Shown one piece after another: positions 1 through 7,872 of a stretch of 64,000 nucleotides of DNA. The stretch spans positions 36,693 through 100,692 of the forward strand of contig WSLY01000007.1 of NCBI GenBank assembly GCA_013316825.1, read 5' to 3'. The translations under genes and the position numbers were made by a program. Positions within the stretch are counted from its first letter, which is position 1; the number at the start of each line of letters is the position of its first letter. The DNA comes from Lachnospiraceae bacterium. GTDB lineage: Bacteria; Bacillota; Clostridia; Lachnospirales; Lachnospiraceae. The notes below the pieces were generated by a model. That model did not search any database and was not told the origin of the DNA. It was given only the letters and a program-made list of their open reading frames with translations.

Positions 1-408
1 GAGGTGGAGGAGGCGGCAAAGGTGGCGTCGGCGCACACCTTTATTATGCATCTGGAAAACGGGTACGACACGGTGCTTGTGCATGACGGTGCCAATCTGT
101 CGCAGGGACAGCGGCAGCTTTTAAACATTGCCCGCGCCGCGGTTTCCAAAGCGCCCATACTCATTCTGGATGAGGCTACCAGTTCCGTGGATACGAGGAC
201 GGAAAAGCATATTGAAAAGGGTATGGACGCCATTATGAAAAACCGCACGACTTTTGTCATTGCCCACCGCCTTTCCACCGTCAGGACCTCCGACGCTATC
301 ATGGTATTGGAGCAGGGCAGGATAATCGAGCGTGGCAGTCATGAGGAGCTGCTTGCCGCAAACGGGCGCTATGCGGATTTGTACCATGAAATAGCGGAGC
401 TTAATTGA
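1..408 (+). CDS. ABC exporter, C-terminal part of the nucleotide-binding domain (5' end outside the window)
   Basis: The window opens inside this gene; the frame is open from base 1. The visible 135 residues are the end of an ABC ATPase: signature motif NLSQGQRQLL, Walker B ILILDEATSSVD with the catalytic Glu, and the switch His in VIAHRLST. The SQGQ signature with an intact DE is the form seen in the second subunit of heterodimeric multidrug/lipid exporters, and it closely resembles the product of 4640-6478. By inference this is the second subunit of another such pair whose partner lies upstream. The substrate cannot be told from this fragment. Confidence 0.93.
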   Translation, partial: EVEEAAKVASAHTFIMHLENGYDTVLVHDGANLSQGQRQLLNIARAAVSKAPILILDEATSSVDTRTEKHIEKGMDAIMKNRTTFVIAHRLSTVRTSDAIMVLEQGRIIERGSHEELLAANGRYADLYHEIAELN

Positions 409-549
409 GCAGGCGGCGAAGGAAGCTTGGCAGCCGTGCAAGGGGTAGCGCATTGGCTGTGGCTGGGAACAACAAAAGGAAAGTTAAATAAATTATTTGA
501 ATGAAAATGAATAAAATTGCCCATAGTAGTAGTATTTACAATATTTCCT

Positions 550-578
550 TTGACAAATGGTAATGGGAGTGATAAACT
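550..578 (+). promoter_or_regulatory. Sigma-A promoter for the ATPase/RloB cassette
   Basis: TTGACA at 550-555, a 17-base spacer, and TAAACT at 573-578. It lies 77 bases before the ATPase start codon and downstream of an unrelated ABC gene, so the cassette can be transcribed on its own. Confidence 0.7.
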
Positions 579-654
579 CGAAAATAAGCATTATAACACC
601 GATTATGGAGAAAAAACGACATAAAACTTTATTAATAAATCAGGAGACGGGTGT

Positions 655-1893
655 ATGCTGATACAATATTCGGTAAAAAATTATAAATCAATAAAAGATG
701 AAATTATTATTAATTTTACTGCAAGGGGAAAGAATGTAGATTCTGACAAACTTATCAATAATGAGATAGGTAGTTCTCTTTATAGGTGCATCGGTTTGGT
801 AGGTCCAAATGCAAGTGGAAAAAGTAATATTATCAGTTCACTTTTCTTTGCATTAAAATTCATTAATTCTACGATAGAACGAAAAGAAAAATCTAAAATC
901 AAACTCGAAATGTTTATGCTTGATAAGAATAGCAGAGAAGAGGGTTCTTCATTCGAGTTTATTTTTTATGAGAATAATATAAAATATGTTTATGGATTTA
1001 CTATAGACACAGAACGTGTTTTAGAAGAGTATCTTTTGGCATACTATTCCAAAAAAGCAACTACAATTTTTGAAAGAGAAGTAAGTAGCGTATCCGAATA
1101 TAATTTTAGAGGTAACGATGTTAAAGTTCAAAATGAAATATCTTTAAAAACAAATTCCAACAGGCTGTATTTGCCGGTTGCAGCGGAATGGGGATACGAA
1201 AAGGCAAAAGCTCCATACAAGTGGTTTGAAAGAATGTTCAGGCAATATAGTGATATGAATATTAGTCAGGTAATAGCAGATATAGTGAAAGACGATTCTC
1301 AAAAGAATGTATTATTGGAAGCGCTTTCAAAGGCGGATTTTAACATAAAAGATATATATGTAAAAAATCGGAAGATTGAAAAACAACACAGAGATGCCAT
1401 GGTTCAATTTTTGACAAATATGTTAGGAGAAGGAGAGGTTTCAGAAGATATAATACCAGAAGACACGCCGGTGATTTGGGTTACGCATGCTTGCAAGAGT
1501 GGAGAAACGTTTGATATTGAAATGAATGATGATTCTTCTGGTACACATGATATTATAGATAATATTGCGGAAATGCTTTTTATAAATAAGGAGGGTGGCT
1601 TGTTTATAGAAGATGAACTGGGCAGAAACTATCATACAAAATTGACAAAGTATTTTCTGGAACTATTTAATAGTAATGAAGTAAATTATGGAAAGGCGCA
1701 GTTGTTCTTTAGTACTCATGATACTAAAATTCTTAATTTATTAAATCCTGAGCAGATATATTTGGTTGATAAGGATGAAGATGGAGCAACATACGTTAAA
1801 CTTTTAGATGATTACTTAATTCGAGAAAAGGATAATGTTGAGCTTGGATACTTAAAAGGAAGATATGGAGCTGTTCCGAATATTAAGGAGTAG
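655..1893 (+). CDS. AAA/ABC-type ATPase, RloA-like partner of an RloB protein (putative defence ATPase)
   Basis: A 412-residue cytosolic P-loop ATPase of the AAA_15/AAA_21 (SMC/OLD-like) type. The N-terminus (IQYSVKNYKSIKDE) is the usual opening strand of the family. Walker A GPNASGKSN is near residues 50-58, an SSGTHDI segment near 300, a Walker B-like FIEDELG near 316-322, and a switch His in STHDTK near 355. ATG 655 follows CAGGAG at 641-646. The gene ends 7 bases before the RloB gene, so the two are co-transcribed. The pair is AT-rich and Lys/Asn/Ile-rich, unlike the flanking exporter genes, which suggests horizontal gain. An ABC-type ATPase paired with a TOPRIM protein is the make-up of several phage-defence systems (PARIS, OLD/Gabija). 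The defence role is inferred. Confidence 0.8.
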   Translation: MLIQYSVKNYKSIKDEIIINFTARGKNVDSDKLINNEIGSSLYRCIGLVGPNASGKSNIISSLFFALKFINSTIERKEKSKIKLEMFMLDKNSREEGSSFEFIFYENNIKYVYGFTIDTERVLEEYLLAYYSKKATTIFEREVSSVSEYNFRGNDVKVQNEISLKTNSNRLYLPVAAEWGYEKAKAPYKWFERMFRQYSDMNISQVIADIVKDDSQKNVLLEALSKADFNIKDIYVKNRKIEKQHRDAMVQFLTNMLGEGEVSEDIIPEDTPVIWVTHACKSGETFDIEMNDDSSGTHDIIDNIAEMLFINKEGGLFIEDELGRNYHTKLTKYFLELFNSNEVNYGKAQLFFSTHDTKILNLLNPEQIYLVDKDEDGATYVKLLDDYLIREKDNVELGYLKGRYGAVPNIKE

Positions 1894-1900
1894 GTAAGAT

Positions 1901-2548
1901 ATGCGCACTAGGGCAAGAGGAAAAGAGCAAAAAGGAAAGAGTACAAAAGAAAAGCCATGTAAAATATATATTTTTACAGAGGGGGATACGGAAGAAATTT
2001 ACCTAAAGCACTATGAGAATAAAAAGAAGGGAATAGAGGTTATCCCGGTAGACTCAAAGCATACGGATGCAGTAGGGATTGTAAAGTATGCCAAAAAATA
2101 TATAGATGATAACGAAGTAGAGACCGAATTAGGTGATAAGTGTTATTGTGTATTTGATTCGGATCCAGATTCTAATCCGAACATTAATGAAGCGTTTGAT
2201 TTGGTTAGAGGTTATAAACATAAAGGATTAGAATGTATATTTTCAAATCCTTCATTTGAAATTTGGTTTATACTACATTATAGGAAAGCTCCTTATGGAA
2301 AAAATGCAAAGGATATTAAAAAAATAATAAAGGATTTAGTCAAGGAAGAGGAACCAGAGTATAAAGAAACAACGGATATATTTGATATTTTGTTAGATAA
2401 GCAAGATAAAGCGTTTAAGGAAGCGGTAATGTTACATAAAGTACAAGCGGGAGTATATGAAAATGTATTTTCACATGAATGCAATCCGTATACTAATATG
2501 TTTGAATTTATTACATACATAAAAGGGGTAAAGAAAGACATTAAATAA
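1901..2548 (+). CDS. RloB-family TOPRIM-like protein
   Basis: A 215-residue protein of the RloB family. After a basic N-terminus comes a TOPRIM-like first strand, FTEGDTEEIYL (Glu near residue 26). The acidic motif FDSDPDS is near residue 85, and the family segment NPSFEIWFILHY is near 116-127. These are the residues expected to bind a divalent metal in TOPRIM nucleases. The start ATG 1901 lies 7 bases after the ATPase stop. RloB genes were first noted as restriction-linked ORFs, but no restriction-modification gene is visible here. The likely role is as effector nuclease for the upstream ATPase, perhaps in abortive infection. Family call is firm; function is inferred. Confidence 0.82.
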   Translation: MRTRARGKEQKGKSTKEKPCKIYIFTEGDTEEIYLKHYENKKKGIEVIPVDSKHTDAVGIVKYAKKYIDDNEVETELGDKCYCVFDSDPDSNPNINEAFDLVRGYKHKGLECIFSNPSFEIWFILHYRKAPYGKNAKDIKKIIKDLVKEEEPEYKETTDIFDILLDKQDKAFKEAVMLHKVQAGVYENVFSHECNPYTNMFEFITYIKGVKKDIK

Positions 2549-2885
2549 ATAAGAACTTGAAGGTTGGCTATGCAGTCAGCATAATCAAAGAAACAATTTC
2601 ATATAAATAAAATAACATAAAGGCGCGTGCAACAGTAAATGTAGATCATGCGCTTTTTTTGTGTTCAAAAGAGGGAAAATGAGCGATAACATCGAGGCTA
2701 ATGATAGTGTATAGAAATAGAGAATCCAAAAAACAGCGATGAAAAATGATGAATGAAAAAGAACAAAATACATATTTTGACTTTACAGAAATTTTTATTT
2801 GCGTTACAGTGGAATATGCACATCGGAAAAGATACCATGTGCGCCGCTTTGCGGCATAAAGGGAAGTATCATGGAGGAAATCAAT
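2549..2885. other. Intergenic region between the RloB gene and the ABC exporter
   Basis: This 337-base AT-rich stretch holds the terminator of the upstream cassette (2623-2660) and the leader of the exporter. No convincing promoter was found. Short open frames here lack ribosome binding sites and look spurious. Confidence 0.6.
2623..2660 (+). terminator. Rho-independent terminator of the ATPase/RloB cassette
   Basis: A 7-bp stem GCGCGTG (2623-2629) with CATGCGC (2647-2653), one G-U pair, followed by seven T (2654-2660). It closes the cassette 75 bases after the RloB stop. Confidence 0.65.
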
Positions 2886-4640
2886 ATGATTCATACGATA
2901 GTAAAGCAAGTGAAGCAGTATAAGAAGCCTTCTCTTTTAACGCCTTTGTTTGCCACGCTCGAGGTAATTATGGAGGTTCTGATTCCCTATGTGATTGCAG
3001 CGATTGTAGACAAAGGAATTGACGGGGGCAATATCAACGCCGTCTACCGGTATGGCGCCATTATGCTGGTGCTTGCCATGTGCAGCCTGATGTTTGGCAT
3101 ATTGGCGGGAAAGTACGCGGCGGCGGCCTCCGCGGGGCTTGCCTGCAATCTGCGGGACAGCATGTATGCCAATATCCAGCGCTTTTCTTTTTCTAATATT
3201 GACAAATTCAGCACGGCGGGGCTGGTGACCCGTATGACTACGGATGTTACCAATATACAGAATGCATACCAGATGGTTATTAGGATTGCGGTGCGTGCGC
3301 CGCTTATGCTTATCTGCAGCATGTTTATGTGCTTTTTTATCCATGTCAGGATGAGTCTGATTTTTGTAGTGGCAATTATCTTTCTCGGCATTGTATTAAT
3401 TTCTATTGTGCTTACGGCAATGAAAATTTTTGACGTGGTGTTTAAAAAGTACGATGACTTAAATGCCAGCGTGCAGGAAAATGTAACTGCGATTAGGGTG
3501 GTAAAATCCTATGTGCGCGAGGACTATGAGAAAAATAAATTTGGGAGCGCGGCAGAAAACCTTTACCGGCTTTTTTCTAAGGCTGAAAGCGTTGTAGTGC
3601 TGAACAGTCCGGTTATGATGATAACCATTTACGGCTGTGTTCTGGCGCTGTCATGGTTTGGGGCAAAGTATGTGGTGGCAGGCAGCATGACGACAGGGGA
3701 GATGACCTCTATGTTCAGTTATATCATGGGTATCTTAATGTCTCTCATGATGCTTTCCATGATTTTTGTTATGCTTACTTTAAGCACGGCGAGCGCCAAG
3801 CGTATTGTGGAGGTGCTTACGGAGGAGCCGGATTTGCAGAACGGGGAAAATCCCGTTACGGAGATTGCAGACGGCAGTATTGATTTTCATCATGTGTCCT
3901 TTTCTTACAGGCAGGGCAGTGAAAGAGAGACCTTAAAGGATATTGAGTTACATATCAAATCGGGAGAAACCATTGGCATTATCGGCGGCACCGGCTGCGG
4001 CAAATCCAGTCTGGTAAGCTTGATAAGCCGCCTGTATGATGTGACGGAGGGCTCTGTCTGCGTGGGCGGGCGCGATGTGCGGGAGTACGACTGTGAAGTG
4101 CTGCGCGACAATGTGGCGGTGGTACTGCAGAAAAATGTACTGTTTTCAGGTACGATTTTGGAAAATCTGCGCTGGGGCAAGGAGGAGGCCACGGAGGAAG
4201 AGTGCCGTGCGGTATGTGTACAGGCGTGTGCAGATGATTTTATACAGCAGTTTCCGGACAAATACAATACCTATATTGAACAGGGCGGCACCAATGTGTC
4301 CGGCGGGCAGAAGCAGCGGCTTTGTATTGCGCGCGCTCTGCTGAAAAAGCCGAAAATACTGATACTTGACGATTCCACCAGTGCGGTGGATACTGCCACG
4401 GATGCAAAGATAAGGAAAGCCTTTGCGGAAAGTATTCCCGGAACGACCAAGCTGATTATTTCGCAGAGAATCTCCAGCGTACAGGATGCAGACAGAATTT
4501 TGGTGCTGGAAAATGGCAGGCTTGATGGCTTTGGCACGCATGAGGAGCTGCTTGTATCCAATGAGATATACAGGGAAATCTATGAGGCGCAGATAAAAGG
4601 CGGCGGCGATTTTGACGAAGCGGCAGGAGGTGAAGGCTGA
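2886..4640 (+). CDS. Heterodimeric ABC exporter, subunit with degenerate ATPase site
   Basis: A 584-residue half-transporter: about six membrane segments (residues 1-310), then an ATPase domain. Walker A is GGTGCGKSS and the signature is NVSGGQKQR. Walker B reads ILILDDSTSAVD, with Asp where the catalytic Glu should be, and the switch His is replaced by Gln (IISQRIS). This is the non-catalytic site pattern of heterodimeric exporters such as LmrC/BmrC and TM287. Start ATG 2886 is chosen because GGAGG (2873-2877) lies 8 bases before it; an in-frame ATG at 2871 has no good site. The stop overlaps the next start (TGATG), so translation is coupled to the partner gene. Probable role is drug or lipid efflux; substrate unknown. 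Confidence 0.92.
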   Translation: MIHTIVKQVKQYKKPSLLTPLFATLEVIMEVLIPYVIAAIVDKGIDGGNINAVYRYGAIMLVLAMCSLMFGILAGKYAAAASAGLACNLRDSMYANIQRFSFSNIDKFSTAGLVTRMTTDVTNIQNAYQMVIRIAVRAPLMLICSMFMCFFIHVRMSLIFVVAIIFLGIVLISIVLTAMKIFDVVFKKYDDLNASVQENVTAIRVVKSYVREDYEKNKFGSAAENLYRLFSKAESVVVLNSPVMMITIYGCVLALSWFGAKYVVAGSMTTGEMTSMFSYIMGILMSLMMLSMIFVMLTLSTASAKRIVEVLTEEPDLQNGENPVTEIADGSIDFHHVSFSYRQGSERETLKDIELHIKSGETIGIIGGTGCGKSSLVSLISRLYDVTEGSVCVGGRDVREYDCEVLRDNVAVVLQKNVLFSGTILENLRWGKEEATEEECRAVCVQACADDFIQQFPDKYNTYIEQGGTNVSGGQKQRLCIARALLKKPKILILDDSTSAVDTATDAKIRKAFAESIPGTTKLIISQRISSVQDADRILVLENGRLDGFGTHEELLVSNEIYREIYEAQIKGGGDFDEAAGGEG

Positions 4641-6478
4641 TGAAAAGAGTACTGAAATATGTCTGGAAGGATTATAAGGCTTCCTGTATTGTCGTGCTTT
4701 TGTGTATTGTCCTTGCGGCTCTGACAAACTTAAAGGGGCTGACGTTTATGGAGGTGTTGATAGACGATTATATCACACCGATGATCGGCAGCGAAAATCC
4801 TGATTTTGGGGGACTCTTTTTAGCGCTGGCACAGCTCGCAGGATATTTTGCCGTAGGGATTCTCTGCGTTTACCTCTACAACCGCATTATGGTAAATGTG
4901 ACGCAGGGAACTATGCGGAATCTGCGGACGGCGCTTTTTAACCGTATGGAAGCGCTGCCTATCAAATATTTTGATACACATGCCCACGGTGATATTATGT
5001 CTGTTTACACCAATGATGTGGATACGCTCCGCCAGCTTATCAGCCAGAGTATTCCGCAGACAGTCAATTCTGCGGTGACTATTGTGAGCGTATTTTGGGG
5101 CATGATTACCAACAACATTCCCTTGACGCTGCTTTCCCTTTTTATGGTAGGCATTATGCTGTTTACCACAAAGCGAATCGGCAAAAAGTCCGGCTATTAT
5201 TTTGGTGCGCAGCAGAAAGACTTGGGGCGTGTCAACGGCTATATCGAAGAAATGATGGAAGGGCAGAAGGTGGTAAAGGTGTTCTGCCATGAGGAAAAGA
5301 GTCTGGAGGAGTTTCGCAAAATCAACGAGCAGCTCAGGAACAGCGCCGACAATGCCAACAAATTTGCCAATATCATGATGCCGATAAACGGCAATATCGG
5401 CAATATCAGTTATGTGCTCTGTGCGGTGGCGGGCGCGATGCTTGCGCTGAACGGCTATGCGGGGCTGACGCTGGGAGCGCTCATTACTTTCCTCACGCTC
5501 AACCGGAATTTTACCCAGCCCATCACCCAGATAAGCCAGCAGATAAATGCCATTGTCATGGCACAGGCGGGCGCAAAAAGAGTGTTTGAGCTGATGGATG
5601 CACAGCCGGAGACGGACGAGGGTTATGTGGAGCTTGTCAATGCCATGCAGGAAGCGGATGGAGAGATAAAGGAAGTGCAGGAGCGGACCGGCTTCTGGGC
5701 TTGGAAACATCCGCACAAGGCAGAGGGCACCGTGACTTATACGCCGCTTACGGGCGATGTGGTATTTGATGATGTGGATTTTGGTTATGATGATAAAAAG
5801 ATGGTTCTGCACAATATCAAAATATTTGCGGCGGCGGGGCAGAAAATTGCCTTTGTAGGAAGCACGGGTGCGGGCAAAACGACGATTACCAATCTGATTA
5901 ACCGCTTTTATGATATACAGGATGGCAAAATCCGTTACGACGGTATCAATGTCAACAAGATAAAGAAAGCGGATTTGCGCCGTTCTCTGGGCATTGTGCT
6001 GCAGGATACACATCTTTTTACCGGCACGGTCATGGACAATATCCGTTACGGCAGGCTGGAGGCAACGGACGAGGATTGTATTGCCGCCGCGAAGCTGGCA
6101 AATGCGGACGGTTTTATCAACCGCCTGCCGGACGGCTATCAGACGCTTCTTACAGGCGACGGCAGCAACTTAAGTCAGGGACAGCGCCAGCTTCTTGCCA
6201 TTGCAAGGGCGGCTGTGGCGGATCCGCCTGTACTGATACTGGATGAGGCGACCTCCTCCATCGATACCCGCACGGAGCGGCTGGTGCAGGAAGGTATGGA
6301 TCATCTGATGCAGGGCAGGACTACCTTTGTCATTGCCCACAGACTGTCCACCATCAAGAATGCGGACTGTATCATGGTAATGGAGCAGGGACGTATTATT
6401 GAGAGAGGAAACCATGAGGAGCTGATAGAAAAGAAGGGAAGATACTATCAGCTTTATACGGGGAAGTTTGCGTCGTAG
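4640..6478 (+). CDS. Heterodimeric ABC exporter, catalytic subunit
   Basis: A 612-residue half-transporter that pairs with the product of 2886-4640. The membrane domain covers residues 1-320. A linker of about 50 residues rich in charged groups (near 330-380, including the segment RTGFWAWKHP) separates it from the ATPase domain. That domain has Walker A GSTGAGKTT, signature NLSQGQRQLL, complete Walker B LILDEATSSID and switch His in VIAHRLST. It thus carries the catalytic Glu that the partner lacks. ATG 4640 shares its A with the upstream TGA. The extended linker and SQGQ signature are typical of the YheH/LmrD-type subunit. Confidence 0.93.
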   Translation: MKRVLKYVWKDYKASCIVVLLCIVLAALTNLKGLTFMEVLIDDYITPMIGSENPDFGGLFLALAQLAGYFAVGILCVYLYNRIMVNVTQGTMRNLRTALFNRMEALPIKYFDTHAHGDIMSVYTNDVDTLRQLISQSIPQTVNSAVTIVSVFWGMITNNIPLTLLSLFMVGIMLFTTKRIGKKSGYYFGAQQKDLGRVNGYIEEMMEGQKVVKVFCHEEKSLEEFRKINEQLRNSADNANKFANIMMPINGNIGNISYVLCAVAGAMLALNGYAGLTLGALITFLTLNRNFTQPITQISQQINAIVMAQAGAKRVFELMDAQPETDEGYVELVNAMQEADGEIKEVQERTGFWAWKHPHKAEGTVTYTPLTGDVVFDDVDFGYDDKKMVLHNIKIFAAAGQKIAFVGSTGAGKTTITNLINRFYDIQDGKIRYDGINVNKIKKADLRRSLGIVLQDTHLFTGTVMDNIRYGRLEATDEDCIAAAKLANADGFINRLPDGYQTLLTGDGSNLSQGQRQLLAIARAAVADPPVLILDEATSSIDTRTERLVQEGMDHLMQGRTTFVIAHRLSTIKNADCIMVMEQGRIIERGNHEELIEKKGRYYQLYTGKFAS

Positions 6479-6490
6479 AAAGGATAATGG

Positions 6491-6877
6491 ATGAAAAAGA
6501 AAACCCACTGCAAATTACTTTTAGTGCCGCTTGGCATGTACTGTCTGATGGCTGCCATCGCCCTATTCTGGTGTCTGGCGCAGTTGTTGCATCTGACAAA
6601 ACAGGTATGGCTGGATATCGGGGTGGCGACAGGGATTTTATTTATAGTGCTTTCTTTTATTGCGCCGCTTGCGGGACTGCTTACAGGAATTGCAAGCTTG
6701 ATGCTGAAACGGAAATATGATGTGGCGGTTTCCATGCCTGAAAAAGCGCAGGATGCGGTGAATAAGGAAAGAAAAACAGAGCGAAGTTATCGGATAGCGG
6801 CAATTTTGAACCTTGTGCTGAGTATGGTATCCGTGGTGCTGTGTTTTTACTGGGTGGCGTTGATTCGGTCATTGTGA
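6491..6877 (+). CDS. Small membrane protein of unknown function
   Basis: A 128-residue protein with three or four predicted membrane segments (near residues 8-32, 40-70 and 105-125) and a short charged loop (near 85-100). It starts 12 bases after the ABC exporter stop, behind AAAGGAT, and is probably in the same transcript. No family was recognised. Similar small integral proteins often follow exporter pairs in Clostridia; a link to the exporter is only positional. Confidence 0.7.
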   Translation: MKKKTHCKLLLVPLGMYCLMAAIALFWCLAQLLHLTKQVWLDIGVATGILFIVLSFIAPLAGLLTGIASLMLKRKYDVAVSMPEKAQDAVNKERKTERSYRIAAILNLVLSMVSVVLCFYWVALIRSL

Positions 6878-6910
6878 CGGGCAGCGGGAAAGCTGCAGGA
6901 AGGAGTGTTT

Positions 6911-7777
6911 ATGCGGATAGGAGCGCTGGAAGCCGGCGGCACCAAGATGGTGTGTGCAATCGGCAATGAAAACGGAGAAATTTTAAAACGGGAGGTATTT
7001 CCGACTACCACGCCGGACGAGACCATGCCGCTTATGATTCATTTTTTTCAAAAGGAAGAAATAGAAGCGCTGGGAATCGGCTGCTTTGGTCCCATCGACC
7101 CGAGAAAAGGGAGTAAAACCTACGGCTATATTACTTCCACACCGAAGCTTAAGTGGCAGAATTATAATATTGTAGGAGAATTTGAAAAGGCGCTCGGCTG
7201 TCCGGTGGGTTTTGACACGGACGTCAATGCTGCTGCGCTGGGGGAAGCTGCTTACGGCATTACGCGAGGGCTTGCAAACAGCATTTATATGACGGTCGGC
7301 ACGGGTATCGGCGTGGGTGTATATTCGGAGGGCAGGCTGCTGCACGGCATGATGCATCCGGAAGCGGGGCATATTTTGTTAAAGAGACATCCGGCGGATA
7401 CCTATGAGGGCTGGTGTCCCTTCCACAAGGATTGTCTGGAAGGGCTTGCGGCGGGACCCGCGTTGGAAGGGCGCTGGGGCGCAAAGGGAGATACCTTGAC
7501 GGACAGGGCAGAAGTCTGGGAGCTGGAGAGCTATTATATTGCGCAGGCATGCGTCAATTATTGTATGCTGCTGTCGCCGGAACGCATCGTGCTGGGCGGC
7601 GGCGTGTTAAAGCAGCCAGCGCTTCTGCCGCTTATCAGGGAGAAATTTACGCTTCTTCTGGCGGATTATATCCGAACCGAAGAGGTGCGTGATGCAGCGC
7701 ATTATATTGTGCCCGCAAGCTTAAACGACAATCAAGGCGTGATGGGCTGTATCAGGCTGGCGCTGCTGGCACTTTAG
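6911..7777 (+). CDS. ROK-family sugar kinase, probable fructokinase
   Basis: A 288-residue cytosolic kinase that phosphorylates a hexose with ATP, most likely fructose to fructose 6-phosphate. Phosphate-binding motif EAGGTKMVCAIG is at the N-terminus, a second motif GTGIGVGV is near residue 133, and the zinc site is His in PEAGHI followed by CPFHKDC. The CPFHxDCLEGLxxGPA pattern is that of the ScrK/GmuE fructokinase branch of ROK, which lacks a DNA-binding domain. Start ATG 6911 is preferred over GTG 6905 because AAGGAG (6900-6905) would overlap the latter. A terminator shared with the convergent P-ATPase gene follows. Confidence 0.88.
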   Translation: MRIGALEAGGTKMVCAIGNENGEILKREVFPTTTPDETMPLMIHFFQKEEIEALGIGCFGPIDPRKGSKTYGYITSTPKLKWQNYNIVGEFEKALGCPVGFDTDVNAAALGEAAYGITRGLANSIYMTVGTGIGVGVYSEGRLLHGMMHPEAGHILLKRHPADTYEGWCPFHKDCLEGLAAGPALEGRWGAKGDTLTDRAEVWELESYYIAQACVNYCMLLSPERIVLGGGVLKQPALLPLIREKFTLLLADYIRTEEVRDAAHYIVPASLNDNQGVMGCIRLALLAL

Positions 7778-7820
7778 GAAAAAGATTCAGGGCTTTTGAC
7801 ACCTGAATCGGAAAAATAAA

Positions 7821-7859
7821 AAAGCAGGTATGACTTTGGAAGTTTGTCATACCTGCTTT
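7821..7859. terminator. Bidirectional terminator between the kinase and P-ATPase genes
   Basis: A 14-bp perfect stem (7821-7834 with 7846-7859, core GCAGGTATGAC) with an 11-base loop, flanked by A-rich and T-rich ends. It lies between two convergent genes and can serve both. Confidence 0.8.
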
Positions 7860-7872
7860 CATTATTTATGAC

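Noticed and set aside
4820..6013. Open frame of 397 codons on the minus strand
   Set aside because: Antisense shadow of the ABC exporter gene, with His/Arg-rich composition and no start signals.
6487..6720. Alternative plus-strand frame overlapping the small membrane protein
   Set aside because: The frame starting at 6491 gives clear membrane helices and has a better spaced ribosome site; the other encodes a mixed sequence.
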